Assembly: GCF_000426685.1 (NCBI RefSeq)
Contig: NZ_AUFV01000016.1
Coordinates: forward strand, 1-64,000
From: Solimonas flava DSM 18980
GTDB taxonomy: Bacteria; Pseudomonadota; Gammaproteobacteria; Nevskiales; Nevskiaceae
DNA: 64,000 nt
Direction of reading: 5' to 3'
Made by a program: the position numbers and the translations under genes. Under the pieces are notes generated by a model. It was given only the letters and a program-made list of their open reading frames with translations, did not search any database and was not told where the DNA came from. This document shows, in pieces, positions 34,070-42,310 of this stretch. The first letter of the stretch is position 1, and each line of letters begins with the position of its first letter.

Positions 34070-35764
34070 TCAGTAGCGGAAGCGCTCGCCGGGCAGCGGC
34101 GGCGTGTGCGTCGGCAGCGGCAGCGGCGGCCCGCCGCGCTCGTAGGCGTCGGCCACGCCGATCAGCAGCGGCTCGCTGAAGGCCGGACCGACGAAGGAGA
34201 TCGAGATCGGCAGGCCGTCGCGGCTGAGGCCGGCCGGCGCGACCAGATCGGGAAAGCCGGTGATGTTGCCGATGTTGGTCAGGCCCACGCCGATCGACTT
34301 CACGCCCGGCGGCGGCGGCGGCACGCCGCGTCCGGTCAGCGGCTCGTCGGCGATGATGCGGTGCGGCGGCCGCGGCCGCGTCGGGTAGACGAGCACGTCG
34401 ACGCGCTGCTGCTCGAAGACGCCGAGCACACCGTCGGCGACCATGGCGATGCCGTGCTCGCGCGCCGAACGGTAGGCGAGCGAATTCATGCCCTGCCCGC
34501 TCGTCACGCGCTTGGCGAGTCCTGCGTAGACGACCGGATACGGCGACCACGCGCCCTGCGGCGCGCGCAGCGCCAGGCCGCGTTCGGCCAGCTCGGCCAG
34601 CGTCTTCGGATAGCCCGGCGCGAGGCGGCCGAGGTAGGCGTCGAAATAGACCGCCTTCTCGGTGTCGCAGACGACCTTGACGATCGCACGGCGCGTCGCC
34701 GGATCGACGACCTGCGGCGGATAGGCGACGTCGACCAGCTCGGCGCCGAGCTTGCGCAGACGCTCGAGCGCTTGCGCGAACGCGGCGTCGACGTCGGCAT
34801 CGGCGCCGCTGCCTTCGCGCAGCACGCCGATGCGCAGGCCGTCGAGCCTCTGGCGGCCGAGGAAGACACGGTAGTCGCGATGCGTCTTGCCGAGGCTGTC
34901 GGCGGTATCGGCGTCGCCGGGCTCGTAGCCGGTCATCGGCCCGAGCATCGCCGCCAGATCGCTGGCGTGGCGCGCCATCGGTCCGGCGGCGTCGTAGCTG
35001 TAGCAGGTCGGAATGATGCCGTCGCGCGACAGCAGGCCGCGCGTCGGCTTCAGGCCGTAGACGCCGCCGACCGAGGCCGGGCTGCGCAGCGAGCCGCCGG
35101 TGTCGGTGCCGAGCGCCAGCGGCGCCAGCCAGGCGGCGAGCGCCGCGCCGGAACCGCCGGACGAGCCGAGCGGCGTGAAGTCCGGATCGTAGGGATTGCG
35201 CGTCTGGCCGTGGATCGAGCTGAAGCCGGCGCCGCCGGCGGCGAAGTCGTCGAGATTGACCTTGGCGAGAATGATCGCGCCGGCCTCGCGCAGGCGGCGG
35301 ATGATCGGCGCGTCGGCTTGCGGCTGCGCGCCGGCGAGCACGAACGAGCCGCCGGTGGTCGGCATCTCGGCGGTGTCGATGTTGTCCTTGACCACGACCG
35401 GAATGCCGTGCAGCGGCCCGCGCGGGCCCTTCTGCCGGCGCTCGCGATCGAGCGCGCGCGCCTCGTCGAGCGCGTGCGGATTGAGCGCAATCACCGCGTT
35501 GATGCGCGGCCCGGCCTGATCGTAGGCCTGAATGCGCTGCAGATAGAGCGAGACCAGCTGCTCGGCGCTGAGCGTGCCGGCCGCGTAGGCGGCGCCGATG
35601 TCGGCGACGCTGGCGCGCGACAGTTCGACGCTGGCGGCGCCGGCGGCGGGCGCGGCGCCGAGCAGCGCCGCGCCGAGCCACAGCGCGGCGCCGGCCGCTG
35701 CCCGCCGCGAGCGGCGCGGCGCGCTGATCGCGCGCGCCGCCGCGCCCGCGTTCAGAAGCGCCAT
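34070..35764 (-). CDS. Exported amidase-signature hydrolase 5 (peptide-amidase-like)
   Basis: 564 residues. A long N-terminus with RRSRR followed by a hydrophobic stretch (about 22-43) is a Tat- or Sec-type signal. Triad: K126 (PVVVKDNID), S201 (GSSGGSG), S225 (GTDTGGSLR). It is the closest of the five to peptide amidase (RGPLHGIPVVVKDNIDTAEMPTTGGS). First amidase gene after the receptor; its start codon lies 13 bp inside the 3' end of the TonB receptor gene, so expression is tied to the receptor. Confidence 0.9.
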   Translation of the reverse strand: MALLNAGAAARAISAPRRSRRAAAGAALWLGAALLGAAPAAGAASVELSRASVADIGAAYAAGTLSAEQLVSLYLQRIQAYDQAGPRINAVIALNPHALDEARALDRERRQKGPRGPLHGIPVVVKDNIDTAEMPTTGGSFVLAGAQPQADAPIIRRLREAGAIILAKVNLDDFAAGGAGFSSIHGQTRNPYDPDFTPLGSSGGSGAALAAWLAPLALGTDTGGSLRSPASVGGVYGLKPTRGLLSRDGIIPTCYSYDAAGPMARHASDLAAMLGPMTGYEPGDADTADSLGKTHRDYRVFLGRQRLDGLRIGVLREGSGADADVDAAFAQALERLRKLGAELVDVAYPPQVVDPATRRAIVKVVCDTEKAVYFDAYLGRLAPGYPKTLAELAERGLALRAPQGAWSPYPVVYAGLAKRVTSGQGMNSLAYRSAREHGIAMVADGVLGVFEQQRVDVLVYPTRPRPPHRIIADEPLTGRGVPPPPPGVKSIGVGLTNIGNITGFPDLVAPAGLSRDGLPISISFVGPAFSEPLLIGVADAYERGGPPLPLPTHTPPLPGERFRY

Positions 35765-37875
35765 TCGGCGCCGCCGTAGACGCCGCGCGGCAGCGCGCGA
35801 TAGCCGTAGACCTGGTCGTAGCTGCGGTCGAAGAGGTTCTCGACGCGCAGCTTCAGCGTCAGCTGATCCCAGAGCTTGTAGCTGGTGTAGATACGGGCGA
35901 CGAGATAGTCGTCGGCGCGGCCGGTGCTCTCGATGCTGTCGTAGGCCGCGTTGGCGCCCATGCCGACGGTCCACACCGGCAGGAGGTCGAGCGAGGTCGA
36001 GGCGTCGATCGAGTGTCGCGGACGGCGCGTCAGGCGCGCGTCGGTGGTGCTGTCGGTGGCGTCGAGGTAGGTGTAGCCGAGGCGCAGGTTCCAGATCGAG
36101 GCCGGCCGCAGCGTCACGCCCAGTTCGGCGCCCTGCGTCTCGGCCTTGGCGCGGTTGACGTACATGCCCGCGTAGGTCGTCAGATCGGTGTACTCCCAGT
36201 CGATCAGATCGCGGAAGCGATTCTGGAAGTAGGTCGCGCTGAGCGTCGCCAGGCCGTCGAACAGCGACTGGTCGACGCCGACGTCCCAGCCCTTCGACTT
36301 CTCGGGCTGGATGTCCGGATTCGGCAACTGGTTCCAGGCCGGCACGCCGTAGCGGTCCGACGAGCCCGGCGCGGCGAAGCCGGTGCCGTAGGTCGCGCGC
36401 AGCTTGGTCTTCGGCAGCACCATCCAGGCTAGGCCGGTGCGCCACGTCGTCGCGCCGCCGACGGTGTCGTAGTCGTCGCGGCGGATGCCGGCGTTGAGCG
36501 TCAGCGTGTCGGTGATCTGGTAGGTGCCGGACAGGAAGCCGGCGACGATCGTGTCGTCGCTGCTCGTCGCGTTGATGTCGTACTTGGACGATTCGTAGTT
36601 CGCGCCGGCGACCAGTTCGAGTCCGTCGAGCGCCTTCCACGCCGTCTGCCAGTCGACGACGGTGCGGCGGTTGGCGAGATCGCTCTTGCCCCAGGAATCG
36701 GTCCAGGTGTAGTCGCGCCGGTGCAGCGCCGCCGAGACGTGCGAGGTCACGCTGTCGCTGGCGCGCCACTCGGCGTAGACGGTGCCGAGATAGTTCGCCG
36801 AATCGACGACGCCGGGCGCGAAGTAGTAGCGCGAGCCGTTCGAGTGATACTCGCCGGACTGGCCGCGAAAGGTCGCGCCGATGTCCCAGTCCGGATCGAG
36901 CGCGTACGACAGGCGCGCCGAATAGTTCTGGCTGTCGTAATCGTTGTTCGGATCGTGATTGTCGGTCTGGTAGTGGTTGAACGAGGCGCTGTAGCCGAGA
37001 TCGCCACTGCTGCCGGTGGTCGCCAGCGAGGCCGAGAAGGTATCGAACGAGCCGCCGGTGACCGACACGCCGCCGGCCGGCTTGGCCGAACCCTCGGCGG
37101 TGTTCATCAGGATCACGCCGCCGATCGCGGCGCTGCCGTACATCGTGCTTTGCGGGCCGCGCAGGATTTCGACGCGGTCGAAGCCGGAGAGGTCGGCGCC
37201 GCCGAGAAAGTTGTCGTAGGTCGCGGCGCGGTCGTTCATGCGCACGCCGTCGACGATGAACAGCGTGTGGTGCGGATACGCGCCGCGGATGTAGACCGCC
37301 GACTGGCCACCGACGGCGCCGGTGTTCATGACCGAGACGCCGGGCTGCTCGGCGAGCGCGCTCTTCAGATCGTCGACCTGCGCCTTCTTCATGTCGGCCA
37401 GCGAGACCACGCTGACACTGCTCGAAGTGTGGCGCGCCGACTGCGGCGTGCGCGACGCCGACACCACGATCGTGTCGATGCCATCGTCGAGCGCCGCGCC
37501 CTTGTCGGCCGCCGGCTCGACCGTCTTCGCCGGCGCCGCCGGAATGATGCCGACCGTCTTGTCGCCGACGGCGTGGAACGCGAGCGGGCTGCCGTCCAGC
37601 ATCGCCGCCAGCGCCTGGCTCAGCGGCATGCGGCCCTGCACCGGCTTGCTGGTCTGTCCGTTGACCAGATCCGAGGGCATCAGGATCTGCACGCCGCTCT
37701 GCTTGGACAGCGCGATCAGCGCGCTGGTCAGCGACTGCGCCGGCACGTTGACCTCGACCGGCTTGGCCAGCACGCCTTCCTGCGCCCCGGCCACGCCCAC
37801 GCCCGCCACACTCAACGCCAGCACGATACCGGCCGACGAACTCATGCTCGCCGCGCCCCGCCAGAACCTACGCAT
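35752..37875 (-). CDS. TonB-dependent receptor with STN signalling domain (FecA-type, BtuB-like barrel)
   Basis: 707 residues: signal peptide (about 1-31, ending AGAQ), STN domain (about 45-112, PAQSLTSALIALSKQSGVQILM), TonB box (near 134, DTIVVSAS), plug (about 145-260, with VYIRGAYPHHTLFIVDGVRM and RVEILRGPQSTMYGS) and a 22-strand-type barrel ending in AEWRF. The STN domain is what contacts a FecR protein, so it is both importer and sensor. The barrel resembles BtuB/CirA more than siderophore receptors. The ligand is unknown; five amidases encoded downstream imply an amide compound. Preceded by its own leader after the fecR terminator. Confidence 0.93.
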   Translation of the reverse strand: MRRFWRGAASMSSSAGIVLALSVAGVGVAGAQEGVLAKPVEVNVPAQSLTSALIALSKQSGVQILMPSDLVNGQTSKPVQGRMPLSQALAAMLDGSPLAFHAVGDKTVGIIPAAPAKTVEPAADKGAALDDGIDTIVVSASRTPQSARHTSSSVSVVSLADMKKAQVDDLKSALAEQPGVSVMNTGAVGGQSAVYIRGAYPHHTLFIVDGVRMNDRAATYDNFLGGADLSGFDRVEILRGPQSTMYGSAAIGGVILMNTAEGSAKPAGGVSVTGGSFDTFSASLATTGSSGDLGYSASFNHYQTDNHDPNNDYDSQNYSARLSYALDPDWDIGATFRGQSGEYHSNGSRYYFAPGVVDSANYLGTVYAEWRASDSVTSHVSAALHRRDYTWTDSWGKSDLANRRTVVDWQTAWKALDGLELVAGANYESSKYDINATSSDDTIVAGFLSGTYQITDTLTLNAGIRRDDYDTVGGATTWRTGLAWMVLPKTKLRATYGTGFAAPGSSDRYGVPAWNQLPNPDIQPEKSKGWDVGVDQSLFDGLATLSATYFQNRFRDLIDWEYTDLTTYAGMYVNRAKAETQGAELGVTLRPASIWNLRLGYTYLDATDSTTDARLTRRPRHSIDASTSLDLLPVWTVGMGANAAYDSIESTGRADDYLVARIYTSYKLWDQLTLKLRVENLFDRSYDQVYGYRALPRGVYGGAEWRF

Positions 37876-37939
37876 ATGCCCCCCGAAAATGGATGGATGC
37901 CGAATTGGTTTTCCGGTAGCTATGACGTACGAGTCCGGC

Positions 37940-37968
37940 GCGGCGGCGCTCGCCGCCGCATTTTTTTT
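37940..37968 (+). terminator. Terminator-like hairpin on the plus strand in the receptor leader
   Basis: Perfect 9-bp stem GCGGCGGCG / CGCCGCCGC (37940-37959) followed by A and T8 (37961-37968). It is oriented to stop plus-strand transcription, opposite to every gene around. On the receptor's own strand it is an A-run followed by the hairpin about 65 bp before the start codon. It might end an antisense RNA or shape the leader. Confidence 0.5.
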
Positions 37969-38000
37969 ACGCTCCGGAGCGCGATCGCTGTGGCGGACAC

Positions 38001-38028
38001 AAAAAAAGGCGCCGCGAGCGGCGCCTTT
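38001..38028 (-). terminator. Rho-independent terminator after fecR
   Basis: Stem GGCGCCGC / GCGGCGCC (38008-38025) extended by three A-T pairs. A 7-nt T-run (38001-38007 read on the minus strand) follows, 18 bp past the fecR stop. It separates the sigma/anti-sigma pair from the receptor-amidase operon, which must then have its own promoter. Confidence 0.8.
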
Positions 38029-38045
38029 GGCAGACAAGCCTTTGT

Positions 38046-39152
38046 TCAGTCGCCGTGCGCGGCGCCGGCGCGCGCCTGGATCACGATGCCACTGCCCTGC
38101 TGCAGCACCTCGACCGGGAACTCGCTCGGCAGCGCGCGCAGCCATTCGTCGGTCGCGGACGTCAGCAGCGTGCCCGAGAAGCGCAGCTTGCCGACGTCGC
38201 CGTGGATGAAGACCGGACGTCGCGTGTAGCGATTGAGATCGGCGATGACGGCGCCGAGCGGCTCGTTGTTGTATTCGAGACGGCCCTCGCGCCAGCCGAG
38301 CACCGCCTGCGGGTCGACGGCACCGACCGTCGGATCCTTCTGACCCTCGTCCCAGCTGACCTGGCCGCCGGCCGAGACGACGACGGCGTCGCTTTCCGCC
38401 GGGGCAGCGGCCAGCGCCCCGGTGCGGTACACCTTGACGACGCCTTCGGTGACGGTGACGACGACCCGGTCCGCTGCGTGCCGCACGTTGAACGCCGTGC
38501 CGACCGCGCGAATGCGGACGTCGCCGGCGGCGACGATGAACGGCCGCCGCGGATTGTGCGCGACCGAGAAGAATCCCTCGCCACTGTCCAGGCTCAGATT
38601 GCGCTGCGCCTCGTCGTAGTGCACGGTCACCAGCGAGTTGGCCGCCAGCTCGACGCGCGAGCCGTCCGACAACGTCGCCGCGTGCACGGTTTCCGTGCTG
38701 GGCGCGACCACGGCATCGTCGTCGAGCAGCGACGGCTCCGACTGGTCGCGCAGCGTCCAGCCCAGGCCAAGTGCCAGCACGCAGGCGCAAGCCGCGCCGA
38801 GCACCGCGACGCGGCGGCGGCGCACGCTCAGCGGCTCGAAGAAATCGAGGGTCGTGGCGACCAGCGTGCCACGCGCGCGGCGCAGCGCGCCGGTGCGGCG
38901 CCGCGGTGCCGCCGGCCGGGCGGCGAGCAGCTCGCCATCGACGACCTCGTCGGCCAGACCGCCGCTCAGCGTCCACAGCTCGCGCACACGCTCGTAGGCC
39001 TGCTGGTTGCGCTCGTCGGCTTCGTACCACTGCACCCAGCTGACGATCTCGGCCTCGCTCGCCGATGCGTCGCGCAGGCGCTCCATCCACTCCGCCGCCG
39101 CCTCGAGGCGCTGCGCGTCGATCTGACTGTGCCGGCGGCCGTCAGGCTTCAT
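38046..39152 (-). CDS. fecR: FecR-family anti-sigma/sigma-regulator
   Basis: 368 residues. N-terminal cytoplasmic domain (DUF4880-like, AAAEWMERLRDASASEAEIVSWVQW), one membrane helix (about 112-132, VAVLGAACACVLALGLGWTL) and the periplasmic FecR domain (about 150-250, TVHAATLSDGSRVELAANSLVTVHY, AVGTAFNVR, VTVTEGVVKVY). A C-terminal STN-like part begins with LGAVIADLNRYTRRPVFI. It relays ligand binding by the receptor's STN domain to the sigma factor. Its ATG overlaps the sigma gene's stop codon (ATGA). Confidence 0.93.
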   Translation of the reverse strand: MKPDGRRHSQIDAQRLEAAAEWMERLRDASASEAEIVSWVQWYEADERNQQAYERVRELWTLSGGLADEVVDGELLAARPAAPRRRTGALRRARGTLVATTLDFFEPLSVRRRRVAVLGAACACVLALGLGWTLRDQSEPSLLDDDAVVAPSTETVHAATLSDGSRVELAANSLVTVHYDEAQRNLSLDSGEGFFSVAHNPRRPFIVAAGDVRIRAVGTAFNVRHAADRVVVTVTEGVVKVYRTGALAAAPAESDAVVVSAGGQVSWDEGQKDPTVGAVDPQAVLGWREGRLEYNNEPLGAVIADLNRYTRRPVFIHGDVGKLRFSGTLLTSATDEWLRALPSEFPVEVLQQGSGIVIQARAGAAHGD

Positions 39153-39745
39153 TGAAATATCCGTTCCTTTGCTTCTGCGCTCGTCAGGCCATCCAGCCGC
39201 AGGCGGCAGTAGGCTACGACACGGCGCAGGTATTTTCTGGTCTGGCTGTCACGCAAGCCCAGCTCCTCGCCGATTTCCTCGACGCTCTTCTCCTCGATCC
39301 GCGACAGCAGGAACGCCCGGCGATAACGCTCGGGCAGCTCCAGCAGCGCCTGCCGTACGATAGCCAGATCCTCGCGCGCCGCATACAGCCGGTCGGGGCT
39401 GAGCGTATCGGTCAGCTCGTCGAGATCGTAGACCTTCTCGATCTGCTCGCCGCGAATCCGGTGCCGCAGGCGATCCTGGGCGATGTTCACCGCGGTGCGG
39501 AACAGGTATGCGCGCAGATAGCTGACCGCGCCCGGTTCGTGCAGCTGCAGCATGCGCACGTACGCTTCCTGTGCGACCTCGCGGGCCTCGGCCTCGGTGC
39601 CGAGCCGGTGCTGCAGCATCGACACCAGCGTGCGGTTGTGGCGCTCGAACAGCTCCGCCAGTTCCGATGCGCGCGGCGGCGCGTCCGCGCGCCGCTCGTC
39701 TCCCGAGGACGGCTCCTCGAGGAGGAAAACACCGTTGATAGCCAT
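39149..39745 (-). CDS. ECF sigma factor, FecI type
   Basis: 198 residues from the ATG giving MAINGVFLL; the frame stays open 55 codons upstream. Region 2 (about 30-100) has LAELFERHNRTLVSML and AQEAYVRMLQL. Region 4 (about 130-185) has LELPERYRRAFLLSRIEEKSVEEIGEELGLRDSQTRKYLRR, a helix-turn-helix for the -35 element. Directly upstream of and overlapping fecR, it should drive the receptor-amidase operon. The acidic N-terminal extension (DERRADAPP) is longer than in E. coli FecI. Confidence 0.9.
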   Translation of the reverse strand: MAINGVFLLEEPSSGDERRADAPPRASELAELFERHNRTLVSMLQHRLGTEAEAREVAQEAYVRMLQLHEPGAVSYLRAYLFRTAVNIAQDRLRHRIRGEQIEKVYDLDELTDTLSPDRLYAAREDLAIVRQALLELPERYRRAFLLSRIEEKSVEEIGEELGLRDSQTRKYLRRVVAYCRLRLDGLTSAEAKERIFQ

Positions 39746-39994
39746 GGACTCCAGCACTGAGGATGAGGCCCCGATCTGGATAAGACGTCCGAGCGCCGGC
39801 TTGCGGCGCTCGCCAACGCAAATCAGTGGAGCGATTGCACTGGCGAATCCATAGTCAAGAATCGTGCCTTGCGCTGTGCGCATGGGCTTGCAGCGCGAGC
39901 GCGCGATCATCCGGCGCCGGCCGCGGCGAACCGCACGGCGGCGCGCGCGAAGGCTCTATTTAGGCGATAAGGAAGCGCCGCGCGCCGCGCCGGC
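39746..39994 (-). promoter_or_regulatory. Leader and promoter region of the sigma factor gene
   Basis: 249 bp between pqiC and the sigma gene. A TTGACT (39853-39858 on the minus strand) is a plausible -35, though no good -10 stands 16-18 bp on. A GAGCGCC / GGCGCTC hairpin (39791-39811) lies in the leader. No gene or Fur-box-like AT-rich palindrome was seen. Confidence 0.3.
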
Positions 39995-40636
39995 TCAGCC
40001 CGGACAGCGCACCGCGGCGCGGTCGCGCTGCGCGGTCTCGACCACGCCGGCGATATCGGCGGCGAGCCGGGCCAGGCCGGTCTGGGCACCGTCGACCAGC
40101 GCGTCGTAGCCGGCGCCGACCGGCGCCGTGACCCGCGTCGAGCAGGTCCAGCGCGCCTTCAGCGCGCCCGGCGCGCTGACGTCGAGCACGGTCCACACCG
40201 CGTCGAGGCGCACGCTGGCGGCGAGCTGCGCATCGAGGCGCTGGACGTCGACGAGCACGCGATAGACCGGCACGCCCGGCGGCGGCGCAACCTGCGAGAC
40301 GTCCTGCGCACCGAGCGCGGCCCCGAGTTCGGCGACCAGCGCACCGCGCACCTCGTCGGGCAGCGGCGCGATCCAGCGCCGCGTCTCGACCAGCGCCACT
40401 TCGCCGTTGCCCTGGCGCACGACCAGCTCCGGCTGGTTGACCTGCGCCGGCACCCGCACCGGCTGCACGTCGAGCGCGAACGCCGCCTGGCCGGCGGCGA
40501 GCGGCGCGACCGGCGTCGGCCGCACCAGCGTGTAGAAGCGCGTCGGCGCCTCGCCGCTGCAGGCGGCGACGCCGAACGCGGCGAGCGCGAGCGCGCCGAG
40601 TCCCCACCGATACCGCTGCCGTGCGCTGCGCATCAC
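39995..40636 (-). CDS. pqiC: PqiC/YmbA-type ABC transport auxiliary lipoprotein
   Basis: 213 residues with a lipobox GVAAC (C26). The mature part starts TRFYTLVRP and continues LDVQPVRVPAQVNQPELVVR, the pattern of the PqiC (DUF330) lipoprotein. With PqiB it is thought to form the outer-membrane end of a lipid-transport tunnel. Its start overlaps the pqiB stop (ATGA), completing a pqiA-pqiA-pqiB-pqiC operon. Confidence 0.87.
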   Translation of the reverse strand: MMRSARQRYRWGLGALALAAFGVAACSGEAPTRFYTLVRPTPVAPLAAGQAAFALDVQPVRVPAQVNQPELVVRQGNGEVALVETRRWIAPLPDEVRGALVAELGAALGAQDVSQVAPPPGVPVYRVLVDVQRLDAQLAASVRLDAVWTVLDVSAPGALKARWTCSTRVTAPVGAGYDALVDGAQTGLARLAADIAGVVETAQRDRAAVRCPG

Positions 40637-42288
40637 TTGCCCTCCTGCTGTCCGTCCTCGCGCGGCTCGGCGGCTTCCGGCGCGCCGAACACCATCGATT
40701 GCGGATGCCGCTTCAGATAGTCGGCGAGCTCGCGCATCGAGCGCGCCATGCGCTCGACCGAGTCGAGCGTGGCCTGCGCATTGCGCTGCAGCGGCGACTC
40801 GCCGGCGATGAAGTTCTGGTTGGCGGCGTCGACCGCCTGGCGCGCGTCGCGCAGCAGGCCGGTGGCCTCCGGCGCGAGCTTGCCGTCGAGCTGCCGGAGC
40901 AGGCTGTCGGCGCTCTGCAGCGTGCTGTTGAGATTGTGGCCGATCTCGCCGAACGGAATCTCGTCGAGCTTGTTGACGATGCTGGCGATCTGCTGCTGGA
41001 TCTCCTCGAGCCCGCCGGTCACGGTCGGCAGCTCGAACGGGCTGGCCTTGGCATCGACCTTGACCGGTGCCGCCTTGCGCTCGAAGTCGAGCGAGACGTA
41101 GAGCTGGCCGGTCAGCAGATTGCCGGGCCGCAGCTGCGCACGCAGGCCGTAGCCGATCATGCGCGTGAAGAATTCGCGGCCGGCGCGCGCCTCGTCGCCG
41201 GACTGGTGGATCTGGCGCTGGAACATGCGGCCGAGACGTTCCGGGTAGATGCGCGCGTCGACCACCGCATAGAGCTTGCGCGCGTCGCGGTCGTAATCGA
41301 GCGCGGCAGCGGTGACGTTGCCGAGCACGACGCCGCGAAAGTCGATCGGCGCGCCGACCGACAGGCCGCGCATCGACTGGTTGAAGTGCATGCGGATATC
41401 CATCGCCAGGCCGTCGGCCGGCGCCAGCGCTGCGCTGCGGTCGTCGAACAGCGTGAAGCGCGCGTTCTCGTCGACCACGCGGCCGTCGTCCTCGAGCGGC
41501 GGCACCTCGAAGGCGACGCCGCCGGCGACCACCGCCGCCAGCGATTCGGTATCGAGCTTGAAGCCGGAGGCGTTGACGGTGACGTCGACGCCGCTGGCAT
41601 TCCAGAAACGCGTGTTGCGGGTCACGAAACGATCGAACGGCGCGTCGACGAAGATCTCCAGCGTCACGCCGCGGCCGTCGGCGCGCAGCTGATGGCCGAC
41701 CACGCGGCCGACCTGCGTGCGCCGGAAGTACAGCGGCGAGCCGATGTCGAGCGAGCCGAGGTCGCTGGCCTCCAGGTAATAGCGCCGTCCCTTCTGGTCG
41801 TTGGTGACGGGCGGCGGCACTTCGAGCCCGTCGAAATCCTTGCGCTCCTCGCGCGACGAGCCGAGATCGACGCCGATGTAGGCGCCGGACAGCAGCGTGG
41901 TCAGGCCCGACACGCCGCCGAGCCCGACGCGCGGCCGCACCACCCAGAACTTCGAGTCCTGCACGGCGATGTTGGACGCGTCGTTGCTCAGCTCGACCTT
42001 GACCAGCACGCTCTTGCGGTCCTCGGTGAGCTGGATGCGGCGCACCTGGCCGACCACCACGTCCTTGTAGCGAACCTCGGTCTTGCCGGCTTCGAGCCCT
42101 TCGGCGGTGTCGAAGCGGATCGTGATCAGCGGGCCCGAGGCGAGCCAGGCGCGGATCACCAGGATCACGCCGGCGAGCGCCGCCACCGCCGGCACCAGCC
42201 AGATCAGCGACAGGCTCCAGCGGCGTCCGCGCCGCACGTCCGGCGGCGGCAGCTCCGTTACGCCGGGCGCGGTTTCGTTCTCGTTCAT
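40633..42288 (-). CDS. pqiB: PqiB, MCE-domain intermembrane lipid transport protein
   Basis: 551 residues. One N-terminal membrane helix (about 26-48) is followed by three MCE domains (starting near 54, 168 and 290; for example ITIRFDTAEGLEAGKTEVRYKDVVVGQV, GSPLYFRRTQVGRV, VGAPIDFRGVVLGNV). A long helical C-terminal part (about 415-540) builds the PqiB needle in E. coli. Three MCE copies are as expected for PqiB. Role: phospholipid transfer between the membranes. Confidence 0.93.
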   Translation of the reverse strand: MNENETAPGVTELPPPDVRRGRRWSLSLIWLVPAVAALAGVILVIRAWLASGPLITIRFDTAEGLEAGKTEVRYKDVVVGQVRRIQLTEDRKSVLVKVELSNDASNIAVQDSKFWVVRPRVGLGGVSGLTTLLSGAYIGVDLGSSREERKDFDGLEVPPPVTNDQKGRRYYLEASDLGSLDIGSPLYFRRTQVGRVVGHQLRADGRGVTLEIFVDAPFDRFVTRNTRFWNASGVDVTVNASGFKLDTESLAAVVAGGVAFEVPPLEDDGRVVDENARFTLFDDRSAALAPADGLAMDIRMHFNQSMRGLSVGAPIDFRGVVLGNVTAAALDYDRDARKLYAVVDARIYPERLGRMFQRQIHQSGDEARAGREFFTRMIGYGLRAQLRPGNLLTGQLYVSLDFERKAAPVKVDAKASPFELPTVTGGLEEIQQQIASIVNKLDEIPFGEIGHNLNSTLQSADSLLRQLDGKLAPEATGLLRDARQAVDAANQNFIAGESPLQRNAQATLDSVERMARSMRELADYLKRHPQSMVFGAPEAAEPREDGQQEGK

Positions 42289-42310
42289 GGTGCGCTCTTC
42301 ACAGGCGGGT

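Noticed and set aside
37876-37920. FecI-type promoter GGAAAA ... TCCATT (minus strand) just before the receptor start
   Set aside because: The hexamers fit loosely, but transcription would begin only a few bases before the start codon and the ribosome-binding site would be lost. Not reported as a feature.
37876-38045. Cobalamin riboswitch before the BtuB-like receptor
   Set aside because: The leader is too short and lacks the B12-box and the other conserved blocks. Control by FecIR explains the layout better.
26626-39745. Lasso-peptide isopeptidase locus
   Set aside because: Those loci also have FecI-FecR-TonB genes, but their isopeptidase is a prolyl-oligopeptidase-type protein with precursor and cyclase genes nearby. 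None of these is present; the enzymes here are amidase-signature proteins.
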